This document shows positions 33,701 to 42,588 of a stretch of DNA of 64,000 nucleotides, in pieces. Within the stretch, counting starts at the first letter, position 1. The number at the start of each line of letters is the position of its first letter. The stretch covers positions 37,117-101,116 of the forward strand of contig NZ_JBASAD010000022.1 of NCBI RefSeq assembly GCF_049650445.1, given 5' to 3'. The DNA is from Castellaniella sp049650445 (GTDB lineage Bacteria > Pseudomonadota > Gammaproteobacteria > Burkholderiales > Burkholderiaceae_B). The position numbers and the translations under genes were made by a program. The notes below the pieces were generated by a model. That model had not been told where the DNA came from, did no database searches, and saw nothing but the letters and a program-made list of their open reading frames with translations.

Positions 33701-34210
33701 TCAGTGGATGAAAAGGGACGGTTGAAGTTGAGACTCCAGCGCTTCACGCCGTCGCCTGAAATCGGGAATGGCGTACTTCCGCTCCAGCATCAGGCGCGAT
33801 CCGAAGGACGCTTTGACCTGGGTGGAGACCTCCTCTGCCACCAGCGCCTGAAGTTGCTGATACAGGTTCTGCGTGCGCTGGCTTAGTGCATCACGCATGC
33901 GGTAGAACTCGCGGATCAACCGGACCTTGAATGCCACAACCTCGTCTGTGTTGCGCATCATCGAAATCAGCAGAGCGGCCTGCTGCTCGTTCAACATGGC
34001 GTATTCGGTCGGGGCGCCGCCGCCCTGTGGGCGTTTCACCACCCGCATTTCAAATGCCAGTGGGCCGAACTCCTGGAGGATGGCCGCATGCTGCCGGATC
34101 AACTGGATGACGCTCTTGTGCCTGGCCTTCATGCCGCGCGCGATCACGAGGCTGGATGCTAGGGGTTCACCGCCGATGACGGAGACCAGTGGCTCGAATG
34201 GTGTTTGCAT
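33701..34210 (-). CDS. Rha family phage regulatory protein
   Basis: The 169-aa protein has the Rha/pRha DNA-binding core: SLVIARGMKARHKSVIQLIRQH, a KRPQGGGAPTEYAMLNEQQA loop, and LLISMMRNTDEVVAFKVRLIREFYRMRDA. The second ATG (34210) is chosen because GGGAG lies 6 nt upstream; an ATG at 34225 is possible. Rha proteins regulate or interfere with phage growth. Its location between sheath and neck genes, bracketed by two minus-strand terminators, suggests an independently expressed insert. Confidence 0.8.
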   Translation of the reverse strand: MQTPFEPLVSVIGGEPLASSLVIARGMKARHKSVIQLIRQHAAILQEFGPLAFEMRVVKRPQGGGAPTEYAMLNEQQAALLISMMRNTDEVVAFKVRLIREFYRMRDALSQRTQNLYQQLQALVAEEVSTQVKASFGSRLMLERKYAIPDFRRRREALESQLQPSLFIH

Positions 34211-34295
34211 ATTCACTCCCTGCAATGCCCTGGAAATGAGGATGGCCGCAGCAGCGCCCCAGGGAAGGCGATTTCGGATGCCTCCTAGCTGCGGC

Positions 34296-34319
34296 CAAAA
34301 AGAAACCGCCCGAGGGCGG
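34296..34319 (-). terminator. Minus-strand terminator before the Rha gene
   Basis: CCGCCC/GGGCGG stem with TTTCTTTTT on the minus strand, downstream of the neck gene at 34339. About 85 bp of leader with no other feature separates it from the Rha start. Confidence 0.65.
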
Positions 34320-34338
34320 CGGATAGGAAGAAAAATCG

Positions 34339-34830
34339 TCAGGCCGTGGTGATCGGCACAGACGGCAGACCATCAGCCGCCAGCGAGCCTTGGATTGTTT
34401 CAATCCAGCTCGTCCACTCGACATAGCTGCCGACGTAGTGGCAGGTCAGGTCCAGGATCGTGCGTTCCTCGTAATGGATCTTATCGACCAGTGCCGGAAC
34501 GTCCTGGATGCGATCCACGCTCAGGATGCCGATATCCAAACTCTCGCTGGCATCCTGGGCGGCTTCACTGTGAATGCGCAACGCCAAGGCGTCCGCCCGC
34601 CCCCAGGCGCCCGGTCCGTAGCACTGGATTTGCACTTCGACCACGCGGGAGGCGAAGGACTTGCGGTTGCCATCGCCATCCACCTGCCCATGTTCGACCG
34701 GGTGTGGTGCGCTGGGCGAGATCTCGATTGTCGAAAACTGCTTGGCTGGGCGCGGGCCGTTTTCGTTGGCAAACACCGTGGGCTCATCCAACAGGCCGGC
34801 AAACAGGGCATGAAAATCATCGTGAATCAT
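34339..34830 (-). CDS. Phage neck/tail terminator-like protein
   Basis: The 163-aa protein starts MIHDDFHALFAGLLDEPTVFANENGP and contains a WGRADALALRIHSEAAQDA helix, the pattern of neck terminator proteins (gp12/LIC_12616-like) that cap the tail tube. It overlaps the preceding gene by 4 nt. Assignment is by pattern plus position just before the tail sheath. Confidence 0.65.
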   Translation of the reverse strand: MIHDDFHALFAGLLDEPTVFANENGPRPAKQFSTIEISPSAPHPVEHGQVDGDGNRKSFASRVVEVQIQCYGPGAWGRADALALRIHSEAAQDASESLDIGILSVDRIQDVPALVDKIHYEERTILDLTCHYVGSYVEWTSWIETIQGSLAADGLPSVPITTA

Positions 34831-35174
34831 GGCAGTTTCGTCATTGCAGCCAGATAGCGGTAATGCGGGATGATGCCCGATTGCCAGGGGCTGACCGCCA
34901 CCAGCAGATAGCGCTCACCCAGCCATTCAAGGCTATCGCCGTTCGTACTGTTTTCCCCTGCCACATTCAACCGCACGTCGGTGTAGAGGCGCACCATGCG
35001 CTCGATCCTGCGTCCGGGCTGTTCGGCCTGCATCTGGTCGTAGTCGCCCGAACTGGCCGGCTGCACGGATGCAAGAATGGCGGTGGGGTCGCCGTCTGGC
35101 CCATCCTGCCAGCGCCCGCCTACATAGCTGCCAGGCAGGCGCGGGATGATGGTCTGTGGCGCGCGAAGGCTCAT
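34827..35174 (-). CDS. Head-tail connector protein, putative
   Basis: The 115-aa protein begins MSLRAPQTIIPRLPGSYVGGRW and includes PASSGDYDQMQAEQPGRRIE, RMVRLYTD and a WQSGIIPHYRYLA end. Such beta-rich proteins lie between adaptor and terminator genes in contractile phages. Overlaps both neighbours by 4 nt. Exact role is inferred from position. Confidence 0.6.
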   Translation of the reverse strand: MSLRAPQTIIPRLPGSYVGGRWQDGPDGDPTAILASVQPASSGDYDQMQAEQPGRRIERMVRLYTDVRLNVAGENSTNGDSLEWLGERYLLVAVSPWQSGIIPHYRYLAAMTKLP

Positions 35175-35629
35175 TTCTTCCTGACCTCATGATCGATGGC
35201 GTTGTACAGCAGTTTTGTATCTTTCAGTGGGTCATCACGACCCTTTTTCTTGACGGTAGACGGGGCATTGCGTGCCCACGGCCCATTGTCGATGTGCGCA
35301 TTGATCCGTCCATGGAACCACTTGCCCAAATCGGCAGCAGCAGCCTCTGGCGTCAGGCTTCCGTCGAGAACCAGCCCAACTTGCTTCTGCATCACGTCGG
35401 CTGTCTTTTCGCGGTAGGCGTCCGCAGTTCCGCCGATAAAGTCGCGCTTTGGGATCGTGCTGGTTCCATATACCTGAATAGTGGCGACCTCGCCTATAGT
35501 CATGCCGTTGTCATAGGCGTCGTCAAAGTGATTCGGAAGAATCCCGGCTGCGATCTCAAGATCACCCAGGCGCACGCTCTCGCGCACGATCTTGTCCAGG
35601 CCATGATCGATCACTTTGACGCCGCTCAT
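35171..35629 (-). CDS. Tail completion / minor head-tail protein, putative
   Basis: The 152-aa protein starts MSGVKVIDHGLDKIVRESVR. A later segment with INAHIDNGPWARNAPSTVKKK and the LLYNAIDHEV end resembles HK97 gp10-like completion proteins. The start at 35629 overlaps the DUF4054 stop (ATGA); an ATG 36 nt upstream lies within that gene. Confidence 0.62.
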   Translation of the reverse strand: MSGVKVIDHGLDKIVRESVRLGDLEIAAGILPNHFDDAYDNGMTIGEVATIQVYGTSTIPKRDFIGGTADAYREKTADVMQKQVGLVLDGSLTPEAAAADLGKWFHGRINAHIDNGPWARNAPSTVKKKGRDDPLKDTKLLYNAIDHEVRKK

Positions 35630-35973
35630 TTCACACACGCCCCACGCTGCATCTTGATCGGACACTGGCGAGCCATCTCGTCGTACCGCGCCTTGAAGCC
35701 AAACTGGTCCAGCGCCTCTGATCCGCTGGCGTAGGTGCGGGACAGGTCACCCTCGGATTCGCTCTTGATGCCAGCCGTCGGCACAACGCCACCCTCTTTC
35801 CCGACGCGCATCACCAGCAACCATGCCGCATACAGCGCCTGGGCGGCGTCCTGCTCGGCCTCGGACAGGCACCATGGGCGCTTGTTGGCCGCCAGGGCCA
35901 GCGCCTGCTGTCGATCATCTTCCGTGTATCGATCGCCAGGAAGCTCGAAGGCTAGGATTTCGAGAGGGGTCAT
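35626..35973 (-). CDS. DUF4054 family head-tail adaptor
   Basis: The 115-aa helical protein carries a DUF4054-like pattern: FELPGDRYTEDDRQQALALA, AAQALYAAWLLVMRV, then an EGDLSRTYASGS loop. Family members are gp6-like connectors on the portal. Overlaps neighbours on both sides by 4 nt. Confidence 0.7.
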   Translation of the reverse strand: MTPLEILAFELPGDRYTEDDRQQALALAANKRPWCLSEAEQDAAQALYAAWLLVMRVGKEGGVVPTAGIKSESEGDLSRTYASGSEALDQFGFKARYDEMARQCPIKMQRGACVK

Positions 35974-36143
35974 TCGTCGTCGCTCCTCGCGGCATCTTCA
36001 ATCAATTGCAGCTTCGCTATTTCAAGGGCGCCGACGGCCAGCGCAACCGGCACCGCGCCATCGTACTTATGCACGGCTTCCAGCACGTCATGGACGATGC
36101 CCCCAGCCAAAACGGCCACGCCTGCCATCAGGGAGTCATCCAC
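35970..36143 (-). CDS. Small phage protein, about 57 aa
   Basis: A GTG start at 36143 with AAGG 7 nt upstream gives VDDSLMAGVAVLAGGIVHDV and a helical remainder; an ATG at 36128 would give 52 aa. One amphipathic or membrane-like helix in the middle. Its 3' end overlaps the DUF4054 start. Family not recognised; it sits in a tightly packed head-tail cluster. Confidence 0.55.
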   Translation of the reverse strand: MDDSLMAGVAVLAGGIVHDVLEAVHKYDGAVPVALAVGALEIAKLQLIEDAARSDDE

Positions 36144-36145
36144 TG

Positions 36146-36322
36146 TCAGGCCTTCTTGGTCCCGCGCTTCGGCTTGGCGATAACCGCCGCCGGGCGCGGT
36201 GCGACGTTCGCAGCCGGCCCGGAGCCGGCCACCTCGACCCACCCCTGGCGCTGCAATTCGCGGGCTGCAGCGGGGCTGGCGTCGATTGTGCGCCCGCCTC
36301 GGATCAGCGTGACGATGCTCAT
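36146..36322 (-). CDS. Small basic phage protein, 58 aa
   Basis: Begins MSIVTLIRGGRTIDASPAAA and ends with a lysine/arginine tail (AKPKRGTKKA). The ATG at 36322 overlaps the upstream stop as ATGA, so it is translationally coupled. Probably a head-tail joining accessory, by position only. Confidence 0.6.
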   Translation of the reverse strand: MSIVTLIRGGRTIDASPAAARELQRQGWVEVAGSGPAANVAPRPAAVIAKPKRGTKKA

Positions 36323-36708
36323 TGGACATCTCCAGCAGCCCGCAGCGCGGCGCGGATCTTGTCGGCGCCGGCACGCGCATGCACGGCCACGCCACGCTCA
36401 GCGGCCAGGGCGCGCAGTTGGTCGACGTCCAGATCATCCAGGCCGTCGGGGTTCGGTGTGATCGTGAGCGCCCGCAGCTCGTCGGTGCCCATGTCTTCGG
36501 AAAACTCGATGCCGCGCTCGGTCAGCATGTCGATCAGCAGCTTGCGCTGTTCGGCGTCGGGCAGGCGGCCATCGTCGCTGTCGGAGGCGGCTTTCGGCTT
36601 CGATTGCTTCTCGCACTGGACCCAGCCCAGCTTTTTGTGTTCGGCCAGGGCGCCGGGATGCACTTCCAGATAGTCAGCGCCTTTGCTGACCGGGATCAGA
36701 TGGGACAT
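36319..36708 (-). CDS. Phage protein with HeH/Rho-N-like C-terminus
   Basis: The 129-aa protein starts MSHLIPVSKGADYLEVHP. The C-terminal half has two helix-extended-helix-like stretches, MLTERGIEFSEDMGTDELRAL and VDQLRALAAERGVAVHARAG, a fold that often binds nucleic acid and is common in proteins next to phage coat genes. Role unknown. Confidence 0.6.
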   Translation of the reverse strand: MSHLIPVSKGADYLEVHPGALAEHKKLGWVQCEKQSKPKAASDSDDGRLPDAEQRKLLIDMLTERGIEFSEDMGTDELRALTITPNPDGLDDLDVDQLRALAAERGVAVHARAGADKIRAALRAAGDVQ

Positions 36709-36725
36709 TTCGCATTCTCCAGAAT

Positions 36726-36745
36726 GCTGGGGCCGAAGCCCCAGC
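36726..36745 (-). other. Perfect hairpin between coat gene and downstream gene
   Basis: GCTGGGGC and GCCCCAGC form an 8-bp stem with a 4-nt loop immediately after the coat-protein stop. No T tract follows; it may stabilise the abundant coat mRNA 3' end instead of terminating. Confidence 0.5.
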
Positions 36746-36751
36746 GGTTCA

Positions 36752-37897
36752 TCAACCGACCAGCAGGGCGACGTGCTCGGGCTTCACCACCGCGCAGCCC
36801 CAGGCCAGGCAGACCTCGTACTTCACCTGGCGGTACTGGCGGTACACCCGGACCTCGAACGTCATGCCGGTCACGGGATCCGTGATGGTCATGGCGTCGT
36901 CGGCGGAGTCACCTCCTTCCGGCACGGCGGGCGCGCGGGCGGCCAGTACGATGGCACCCCGGGCAAACGCGGCGTTCGGCGTGTAGTTCGCGCCGATGGT
37001 CATCGCGCCGCCATCGGCCAGGGCGACCAGCAGGCCGGGCTTGCCGATCCCGAGCGTGGCCGGCCCGGTGATGCCGGTGTTGACGACGTACTTGTTGGTG
37101 TCCCCGCTGAAGGTCACGATGTCGCCAGCCAGCACGGTGCCGGTACCGGTTTTCAGCACGATGCCGGAGACGCCCGCAGCGTGTGCACCATCAGCCACGT
37201 AACCCGCGCCGGTGCCCTTGGTGTGCAGATTGATGCCGCCCGAATACCGCAGGGCGAAGTTCTGCACGCGGTCGGTCATGCCGTTGCGCAGCATGTCATT
37301 GGTGCCGGCCTCATTCACCTTGAAGAGCACTGATTGCTTGCCGCGCAGGTTCGCCATGGCCATGGAGCCCAGCACCAGTTGGCGATCCACGATGGGCGCA
37401 CCGTTGACGTCCAGGATCTGGGCCACGCCCGCGAAGTCGGACAGATCGCCAGCGGTGCCAAACGGCGCCGTGCCAGCCGTGCCGTAGGCCCGCGAGGCGC
37501 CCGCCATCGCCGCCAGGGACAGATCGATTTCCACCGCGTTGACCAGCTTGCGCATGGCGTCGGTGAACTGATCGGCCAGGATCTGGTTATAGACGCCGGT
37601 CGAGCCGACTGCCCGCTGCTCTTCGCCATTCCAACGCACCGGAGCCGCCTTGGACTTGGTGATGGTGACGTCCGTATGGTCGACGGTGGTATCGCCCGAG
37701 TTCGCGGGTTGCGCGCCCGGGGTGATGTCTTCCAGTTCGCCCGCCTCGCCCAGGGGCACGCGGACGGTTTGACCGACGGCGGCCCGCTCGGCATTGGAAT
37801 CGCGGCGAACCGCGGGGATGAAGCCGACCATTTCACGGGAAACCGTGTTCAGGGCGGCATACAGGGTCGGGATAATCCCAGTCAGGGTGTTAGCCAT
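36752..37897 (-). CDS. Major capsid protein, P22 coat-like
   Basis: The 381-aa protein begins MANTLTGIIPTLYAALNTVSRE and shows the P22 gp5 pattern: VRRDSNAERAAVGQTVRVPL, KSKAAPVRWNGEEQRAVGS, NAVEIDLSLAAMAGASRAYG and RVQNFALRYSGGINLHTKGTG. HK97 fold is expected. It follows the scaffold gene, the usual order. Confidence 0.92.
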   Translation of the reverse strand: MANTLTGIIPTLYAALNTVSREMVGFIPAVRRDSNAERAAVGQTVRVPLGEAGELEDITPGAQPANSGDTTVDHTDVTITKSKAAPVRWNGEEQRAVGSTGVYNQILADQFTDAMRKLVNAVEIDLSLAAMAGASRAYGTAGTAPFGTAGDLSDFAGVAQILDVNGAPIVDRQLVLGSMAMANLRGKQSVLFKVNEAGTNDMLRNGMTDRVQNFALRYSGGINLHTKGTGAGYVADGAHAAGVSGIVLKTGTGTVLAGDIVTFSGDTNKYVVNTGITGPATLGIGKPGLLVALADGGAMTIGANYTPNAAFARGAIVLAARAPAVPEGGDSADDAMTITDPVTGMTFEVRVYRQYRQVKYEVCLAWGCAVVKPEHVALLVG

Positions 37898-37995
37898 GAT
37901 GTTGATCCTTGAGAGATGAAACGAAGGTTGAATTGCAGGATCATCCGACCCTGATAGCGCCAGGCCTCATCCGAGGCGCCAGCCGGGGTAATGCG

Positions 37996-38766
37996 TTAAT
38001 CGGTGAGCGTGACGGCCTTGTCGCCGGTGACGGCGGCCATCTGTTCGGTGGGAGACAGCTTGGAGAACTGCTCGCGACTCATGGTGCGGGCGCCACCTTG
38101 GCCACCGCCACTGCCGCCGGCCCCACCGCCCGACGCGCCAGAGCCCTTCAGGATCTGATCCTTGTAGGGGTATTGGTCCACCAGCACCTGCAGGGCTTCG
38201 TCAAAGTCGGCCAGTTCGCCCGGGCGGGCAGCGGAGAAAATCTTGTTGCCGTTGGCGTCATATGCCACGGTCTTGCCGTCCTCGACCTTGAAGGCCTGGC
38301 CGAAACGGGCCTGCACCAGGTCGGCGGGGATGGCGAATTTGTCGGCGATGATCTTGGATCGAGCAAAGCTGCCGCCGATCTTCTCGGCGTAGAGCTGATC
38401 TTCCAGCGCCTTGGCCTTGCTGTTCGCCTCGTCCAACTGCGCCTGGAAAGCCTTACTGGCTTCAGCCTTCACTTTCTCGACCTCACCGGCGTCGATCAGC
38501 TTCTTGCTGTCCAGATTGGCGACCGTTTCCAGCGCCTTGATCGCGGCTGCCGGATCCTCGATGCCCTCGAAGCTCTTGAGCGTCTTTTCGGCGGCCTCTT
38601 TGGCCTCCCGATGACTCTTGGCTTCGGCGTTCAAGCGGCTGATCGTGTTGCGCGTGCCAGGAGCATCGAAAGCCACTTCCTTGCCGTCGTCTTCGACGTA
38701 CACGGGCTTGCCGTCCTGCACCTCGGCGTAGGTCTTGCCGTCCACTTCCAGGGTTTTGAGCTTCAT
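37996..38766 (-). CDS. Scaffolding protein, putative
   Basis: The 256-aa protein has a central coiled coil rich in E/K/A (about 45-125: NAEAKSHREAKEAAEKTLKS... ), a glycine-rich linker (about 212-225) and a short C-terminal helix (REQFSKLSPTEQMAAV) that could contact coat protein. Such architecture directly before a P22-like coat gene is typical of internal scaffolds. No protease gene is seen. Confidence 0.75.
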   Translation of the reverse strand: MKLKTLEVDGKTYAEVQDGKPVYVEDDGKEVAFDAPGTRNTISRLNAEAKSHREAKEAAEKTLKSFEGIEDPAAAIKALETVANLDSKKLIDAGEVEKVKAEASKAFQAQLDEANSKAKALEDQLYAEKIGGSFARSKIIADKFAIPADLVQARFGQAFKVEDGKTVAYDANGNKIFSAARPGELADFDEALQVLVDQYPYKDQILKGSGASGGGAGGSGGGQGGARTMSREQFSKLSPTEQMAAVTGDKAVTLTD

Positions 38767-38842
38767 TGCTTTGTTTCCTCGGCCATCCGGCCACTACGGG
38801 CATCTGCCCACGGCGCCCGCCGCCATCCGGCGATCAGGCATA

Positions 38843-38873
38843 GAAAAGCCGCCCACAGTTGCCTAGGGCGGCC
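38843..38873 (-). terminator. Minus-strand intrinsic terminator before scaffold
   Basis: GCCGCCC and GGGCGGC pair with an 11-nt loop, followed by TTTTCT on the minus strand, between the head morphogenesis gene and the scaffold. Confidence 0.7.
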
Positions 38874-38922
38874 AGAAAGAAAATGCCAGCTCGGCAGCAG
38901 GCAGAATGCTGTGTATCGACGG

Positions 38923-39888
38923 TCAGTCGCCGCCGTACTTATTTTTCAGGTCAGAAATCGTGATGATCTTGCCCTGCCCGTTGATCAAGTCGGACAGAGT
39001 GATGTCACCGCGCTTCCAGATTGCATAGCGGCCAGGCCCGAAATATCGCCCCTGCCACTTCGCCGACTTGGTTTCAACGAACTCCTCGAATGTCATGCCT
39101 CGGCTGACCTTCCCGTCGGCGCCAGGAATGGCGCTGGCTGGCCCATCCTCGGGCAGCTCCGGGATCATGTTGCAGCGGCATCCGGTGTGATACGGGGATG
39201 CGCCGATTGCCCGGACAGCCTCGTTTTTCGCCACCATGTTCAGATCGAACAGCTCGCCGTCCATGTTCCCGCAGAGCAGGCACGTCTTGCTGTCGAACAT
39301 CGAACTTGAGCGGTAGCCAGAGATCAGGCTGGTTTCCGTGGCGGCGGTGCGCTTCGCCTCGGTCTCTGCCGCCAGGGTCATTTCCTGCACAGCAGACTGC
39401 ACATTGCGCGCCGACTTCTCAATCACGCCGCCGCGCCCAAAGATCGGCTCCGTTGCCTCCCTCATGCCTGCCGCCTGGGCCATCCTCAGGGCGCGGCGGA
39501 TATTGCGGCGCACGCCCTGCGATGCCGACTCCCAAGATTCAGCCGTGGTCATACCGCTGACCAGCACATCAGCGACTTTCGGCGGGATGCGCCGGCGTGA
39601 CCTGATGGCCCTGGCAATCTCGGGTGTGATAACTGCCAAAAGCTCGGTCAGCCCAGTGTCCGTCAGTCGATCAATCCGGCGGTACCGGCCATCAATCCGC
39701 GTCACAACGCTGGCAATCAGGGCATTCATCTGACGCCTATTCAGGCGCGACAAATCGACACCTGCCAGCAGCGCCGCGATTTCTTCACCCAGCGTCAGGA
39801 CGTGCTGACGCGCATCCTGTTCCAGCCCCCGGCTGTACGCAATAACATCGAGGTGCAGCTCAGAGAAACGGTCATACAGGGACGCCAT
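38923..39888 (-). CDS. Phage head morphogenesis protein (Mu F/SPP1 gp7-like)
   Basis: The 321-aa minor head protein has a helical N-half and a C-terminal zinc-binding type motif: DSKTCLLCGNMDGE ... PYHTGCRC, characteristic of the family. It overlaps the portal 3' end by 17 nt and is probably carried on the portal into the procapsid. Confidence 0.85.
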   Translation of the reverse strand: MASLYDRFSELHLDVIAYSRGLEQDARQHVLTLGEEIAALLAGVDLSRLNRRQMNALIASVVTRIDGRYRRIDRLTDTGLTELLAVITPEIARAIRSRRRIPPKVADVLVSGMTTAESWESASQGVRRNIRRALRMAQAAGMREATEPIFGRGGVIEKSARNVQSAVQEMTLAAETEAKRTAATETSLISGYRSSSMFDSKTCLLCGNMDGELFDLNMVAKNEAVRAIGASPYHTGCRCNMIPELPEDGPASAIPGADGKVSRGMTFEEFVETKSAKWQGRYFGPGRYAIWKRGDITLSDLINGQGKIITISDLKNKYGGD

Positions 39889-41260
39889 TTACCGCCCCGC
39901 TGTTGATCCGCTCCTGCTCTGCTTGCCAATCCAGTTCGTTGCTGATCACTCCCCGGCGCTTGCATTCATTGAATGCCGTCTCTTCCGAGATAATCTCGCT
40001 GGCAACCAGTTTCGTCAGGCCATCTACGCCGGCGGCTTGGTCATCAAGAGCATCGAAATCATCGTTGACGTCTGCGTGGCCGCCATCGTCAATGCCGCGA
40101 AATTCGGCCATGATCTGCAGGACCTGATCGATCGCGTCCTCCAATCCTTGCGCCATAGCGCCAAGTGCGGACTGCTCGACAATAGCGTCTGATTTTGCCT
40201 GGGCGACGGCCTTGGTCGCCTGCGACGACTTGACCAGCAGCTTGGCGCCGGCCTCGCGCATTTGATCCTCAAGCGCCGCCAAACTGTCACTGCCGACCTT
40301 GACGCTCTCTGCAGACCCCTGAACCACACCCATGGATGCGCCCGCGGGCAATTGAACGACAGATTCGGCGCTAGCGGATATCTTCGCCTCTCCATCGATG
40401 CCTGCTGCATAGACGATCCGGATCCGTGCGAATCTCACGCTTGCGTCCTGATCAGACTGCTCCTGCCAGTGCTTGATGTTCAGGTGAGCGAGTTCCAGCA
40501 GCGGGGATTTCGCCTGAAGCATGCCGGTGCGTCCACTGTAGAAGGTCACCAGTGGGATGCTGGAAATACTGGTCTGCCCCTCGTCCACCAGGGTCCAGTC
40601 GGCCTTCCTGCTGTCCTCGGGCTCCTCCCAGACTTCAAAGCGTCCAGGCTCAAGCACCCGCACGCGGTTGACCAGCTTGGCGCCATATGCGCCATCGCGC
40701 ACCGTCGCCGTCTCGCGGATGCGCGCCTGCACCAGCGTGCTGACGTTGTTCTGGATCTCAACGATCCAGCCGATCAGGTCATGCGGGCGCACCAAGCGCG
40801 CATATGGGCGCAGATTGGCCGCCTTCGCGTCCTGAAGCGTCAGGACGCCATCCGCGCGGGAAGACAGCCCAGCGGTCTTCGGATAGTCAACCAGCGCATG
40901 GCACAGGCCATACGCAAGTCCGGACGAAAACCAGCTCGCTGCAAACACATCCAGATCGTTACCCTGCAGGTCGATGTTTTCGATGTCGCCCTTCAGGTCA
41001 TCGGCTACCTCGTCTCGATTGATGGGCCGGTAGAACACGCGCCCGGTCATGTTTTTTACTGTCTCAGAGAACGCGGGGTACAGCGTGGCGCACGCCAGGC
41101 GCTTTTTGTAATCCTCCGGACATTCCATCTCAAATCGCGGCAGGTACTTCTCGCCTACAGCCCGCATAGCTGCCGTCCCGCCCATCAGTGCGTCGATAAG
41201 GTCGCGGTCGCCCTGCCCCGCTGTGTATTCGGCGCTCGGGTCGTTCACCTTCAGGGTCAT
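39872..41260 (-). CDS. Portal protein, DUF4055 family
   Basis: The 462-aa portal starts MTLKVNDPSAEYTAGQGDRD. DUF4055 features include RLACATLYPAFSETVKNMTGRVF, the PHDLIGWIVEIQNN region and HWQEQSDQDASVRFARIRIVYAAG, with a C-terminal EISEETAFNECKRRG segment. The start at 41260 overlaps the terminase stop (ATGA). Confidence 0.9.
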   Translation of the reverse strand: MTLKVNDPSAEYTAGQGDRDLIDALMGGTAAMRAVGEKYLPRFEMECPEDYKKRLACATLYPAFSETVKNMTGRVFYRPINRDEVADDLKGDIENIDLQGNDLDVFAASWFSSGLAYGLCHALVDYPKTAGLSSRADGVLTLQDAKAANLRPYARLVRPHDLIGWIVEIQNNVSTLVQARIRETATVRDGAYGAKLVNRVRVLEPGRFEVWEEPEDSRKADWTLVDEGQTSISSIPLVTFYSGRTGMLQAKSPLLELAHLNIKHWQEQSDQDASVRFARIRIVYAAGIDGEAKISASAESVVQLPAGASMGVVQGSAESVKVGSDSLAALEDQMREAGAKLLVKSSQATKAVAQAKSDAIVEQSALGAMAQGLEDAIDQVLQIMAEFRGIDDGGHADVNDDFDALDDQAAGVDGLTKLVASEIISEETAFNECKRRGVISNELDWQAEQERINSGAVNGVPV

Positions 41261-42588
41261 TTCAATCTGCCTATGGTTTGGGTGGCCACGCGCTTCACAA
41301 TCGGCCACTCACGATCCACGCAATATCCAATTGCGGTCGTGATGTGCTGGTATTGGTTTTTCTGGTCTTCCTGGAAGGCCGACCCATCCTTTAGCTGCAC
41401 GGTTGCCAGGCCCTTGTCGCACCACTTGGCAGTCGCCGGATTCACGAACAGGCTGATATGTCCGTCCGCCGTCTTGATCTTGGCCCGGACCGCGTTCTGG
41501 CGATCCTTGATGGCCGGGTGCGCTGGCTTGACCCGGCGTGTGTACGCCCAGCCATTGGCCTTCAGAACGCCCTCGATGTCGGTGTAGTCCGATGCGTGGC
41601 CGTGCTTTTCGCCGGCCTGTCCCGCCGGATCGCCATAGATCAGGACATGCCGGTTTTTGTGATCCTTGAACTTCTCGACGAACTCGACGGCTGACTGCTT
41701 CGATACCGCACTGGTCAGCACTATTTCGTCCAGCAGGTACAGGTCGTTGTTGCCCTCGCCGCGCCGCACACCGACGGCCGATGACAACGGCGTGTAGTTC
41801 TGGTCATGCATCCACATCAACTGCTCATGCGGCTCGATCCTGGCCGTCGTGTGGTTCGCCTTGCTGTAATCCTCATAGATCCGCCCGGAAGCGGTCTCGA
41901 AACTCGCTTCAAACTCTTGCCTGAACTGCTTGGCTGACATCGCCCGCTTCATCGCGGCGATCACGTCGGGCGGAAGGATCTCGGCAGACTTCCAGTGAAA
42001 TACCGCGAAGTCCGGGTTTTGTCCGGTCTCTGCGGCGCTGCACAGGTCGTAATAGTGATTCAGGCCATCCGGCACACCTAACAGCCAGCACCAGGCCCGG
42101 TATTCCGGGTCCAGCGGGTTGACCGTGTTCAGCGCCGGAAGGATGTTCGCCTCCCAGGCCGATGACTTCACATCGGCGAATTCGTCGATGCCGCCGCCCT
42201 TCCATGGGATGCCCTCGATGCGCTGCGGCTTGTCCAGGCCGATGACATGGATCTCGCTGCCGTTGGGCATGAAAATGATGCGGTCGGACTCGCTCGGGCG
42301 CCTGGCATGTAAGGCCGACAGCGTGAAAGCCTTCAGGTCATCCCAGAAAATCTTCTTCGCCTGGTCGTGCGTCGGGGCAGCCGCGAAGTACGGCCCCGGA
42401 ACTCGGTTCGCCTGCTTGATCAGGAACCGCTTGAATCGCTCCGTCTTGCCGCTACGCCGTCCGGCAGGCACCAGCGGGAACCGGATACCGCTCGGCACAG
42501 CCTGCACGAGCGCCAGTTGAACCGAGTGATCAATCAGCGGATACCAGCGGGCAAGCTGGCGATCCAGGATCAGATTGCCGGTGCTCAT
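41257..42588 (-). CDS. Terminase large subunit
   Basis: The 443-aa packaging motor has Walker A PAGRRSGKT at 41-49, Walker B with D135-E136 in GGGIDEFAD, and a C-terminal RNase H-like nuclease region starting VLIYGDPAGQAGEKHGHASD. It overlaps the small subunit gene by 4 nt. Packaging type (cos or headful) cannot be read here, although the P22-like coat would suit headful. Confidence 0.92.
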   Translation of the reverse strand: MSTGNLILDRQLARWYPLIDHSVQLALVQAVPSGIRFPLVPAGRRSGKTERFKRFLIKQANRVPGPYFAAAPTHDQAKKIFWDDLKAFTLSALHARRPSESDRIIFMPNGSEIHVIGLDKPQRIEGIPWKGGGIDEFADVKSSAWEANILPALNTVNPLDPEYRAWCWLLGVPDGLNHYYDLCSAAETGQNPDFAVFHWKSAEILPPDVIAAMKRAMSAKQFRQEFEASFETASGRIYEDYSKANHTTARIEPHEQLMWMHDQNYTPLSSAVGVRRGEGNNDLYLLDEIVLTSAVSKQSAVEFVEKFKDHKNRHVLIYGDPAGQAGEKHGHASDYTDIEGVLKANGWAYTRRVKPAHPAIKDRQNAVRAKIKTADGHISLFVNPATAKWCDKGLATVQLKDGSAFQEDQKNQYQHITTAIGYCVDREWPIVKRVATQTIGRLK

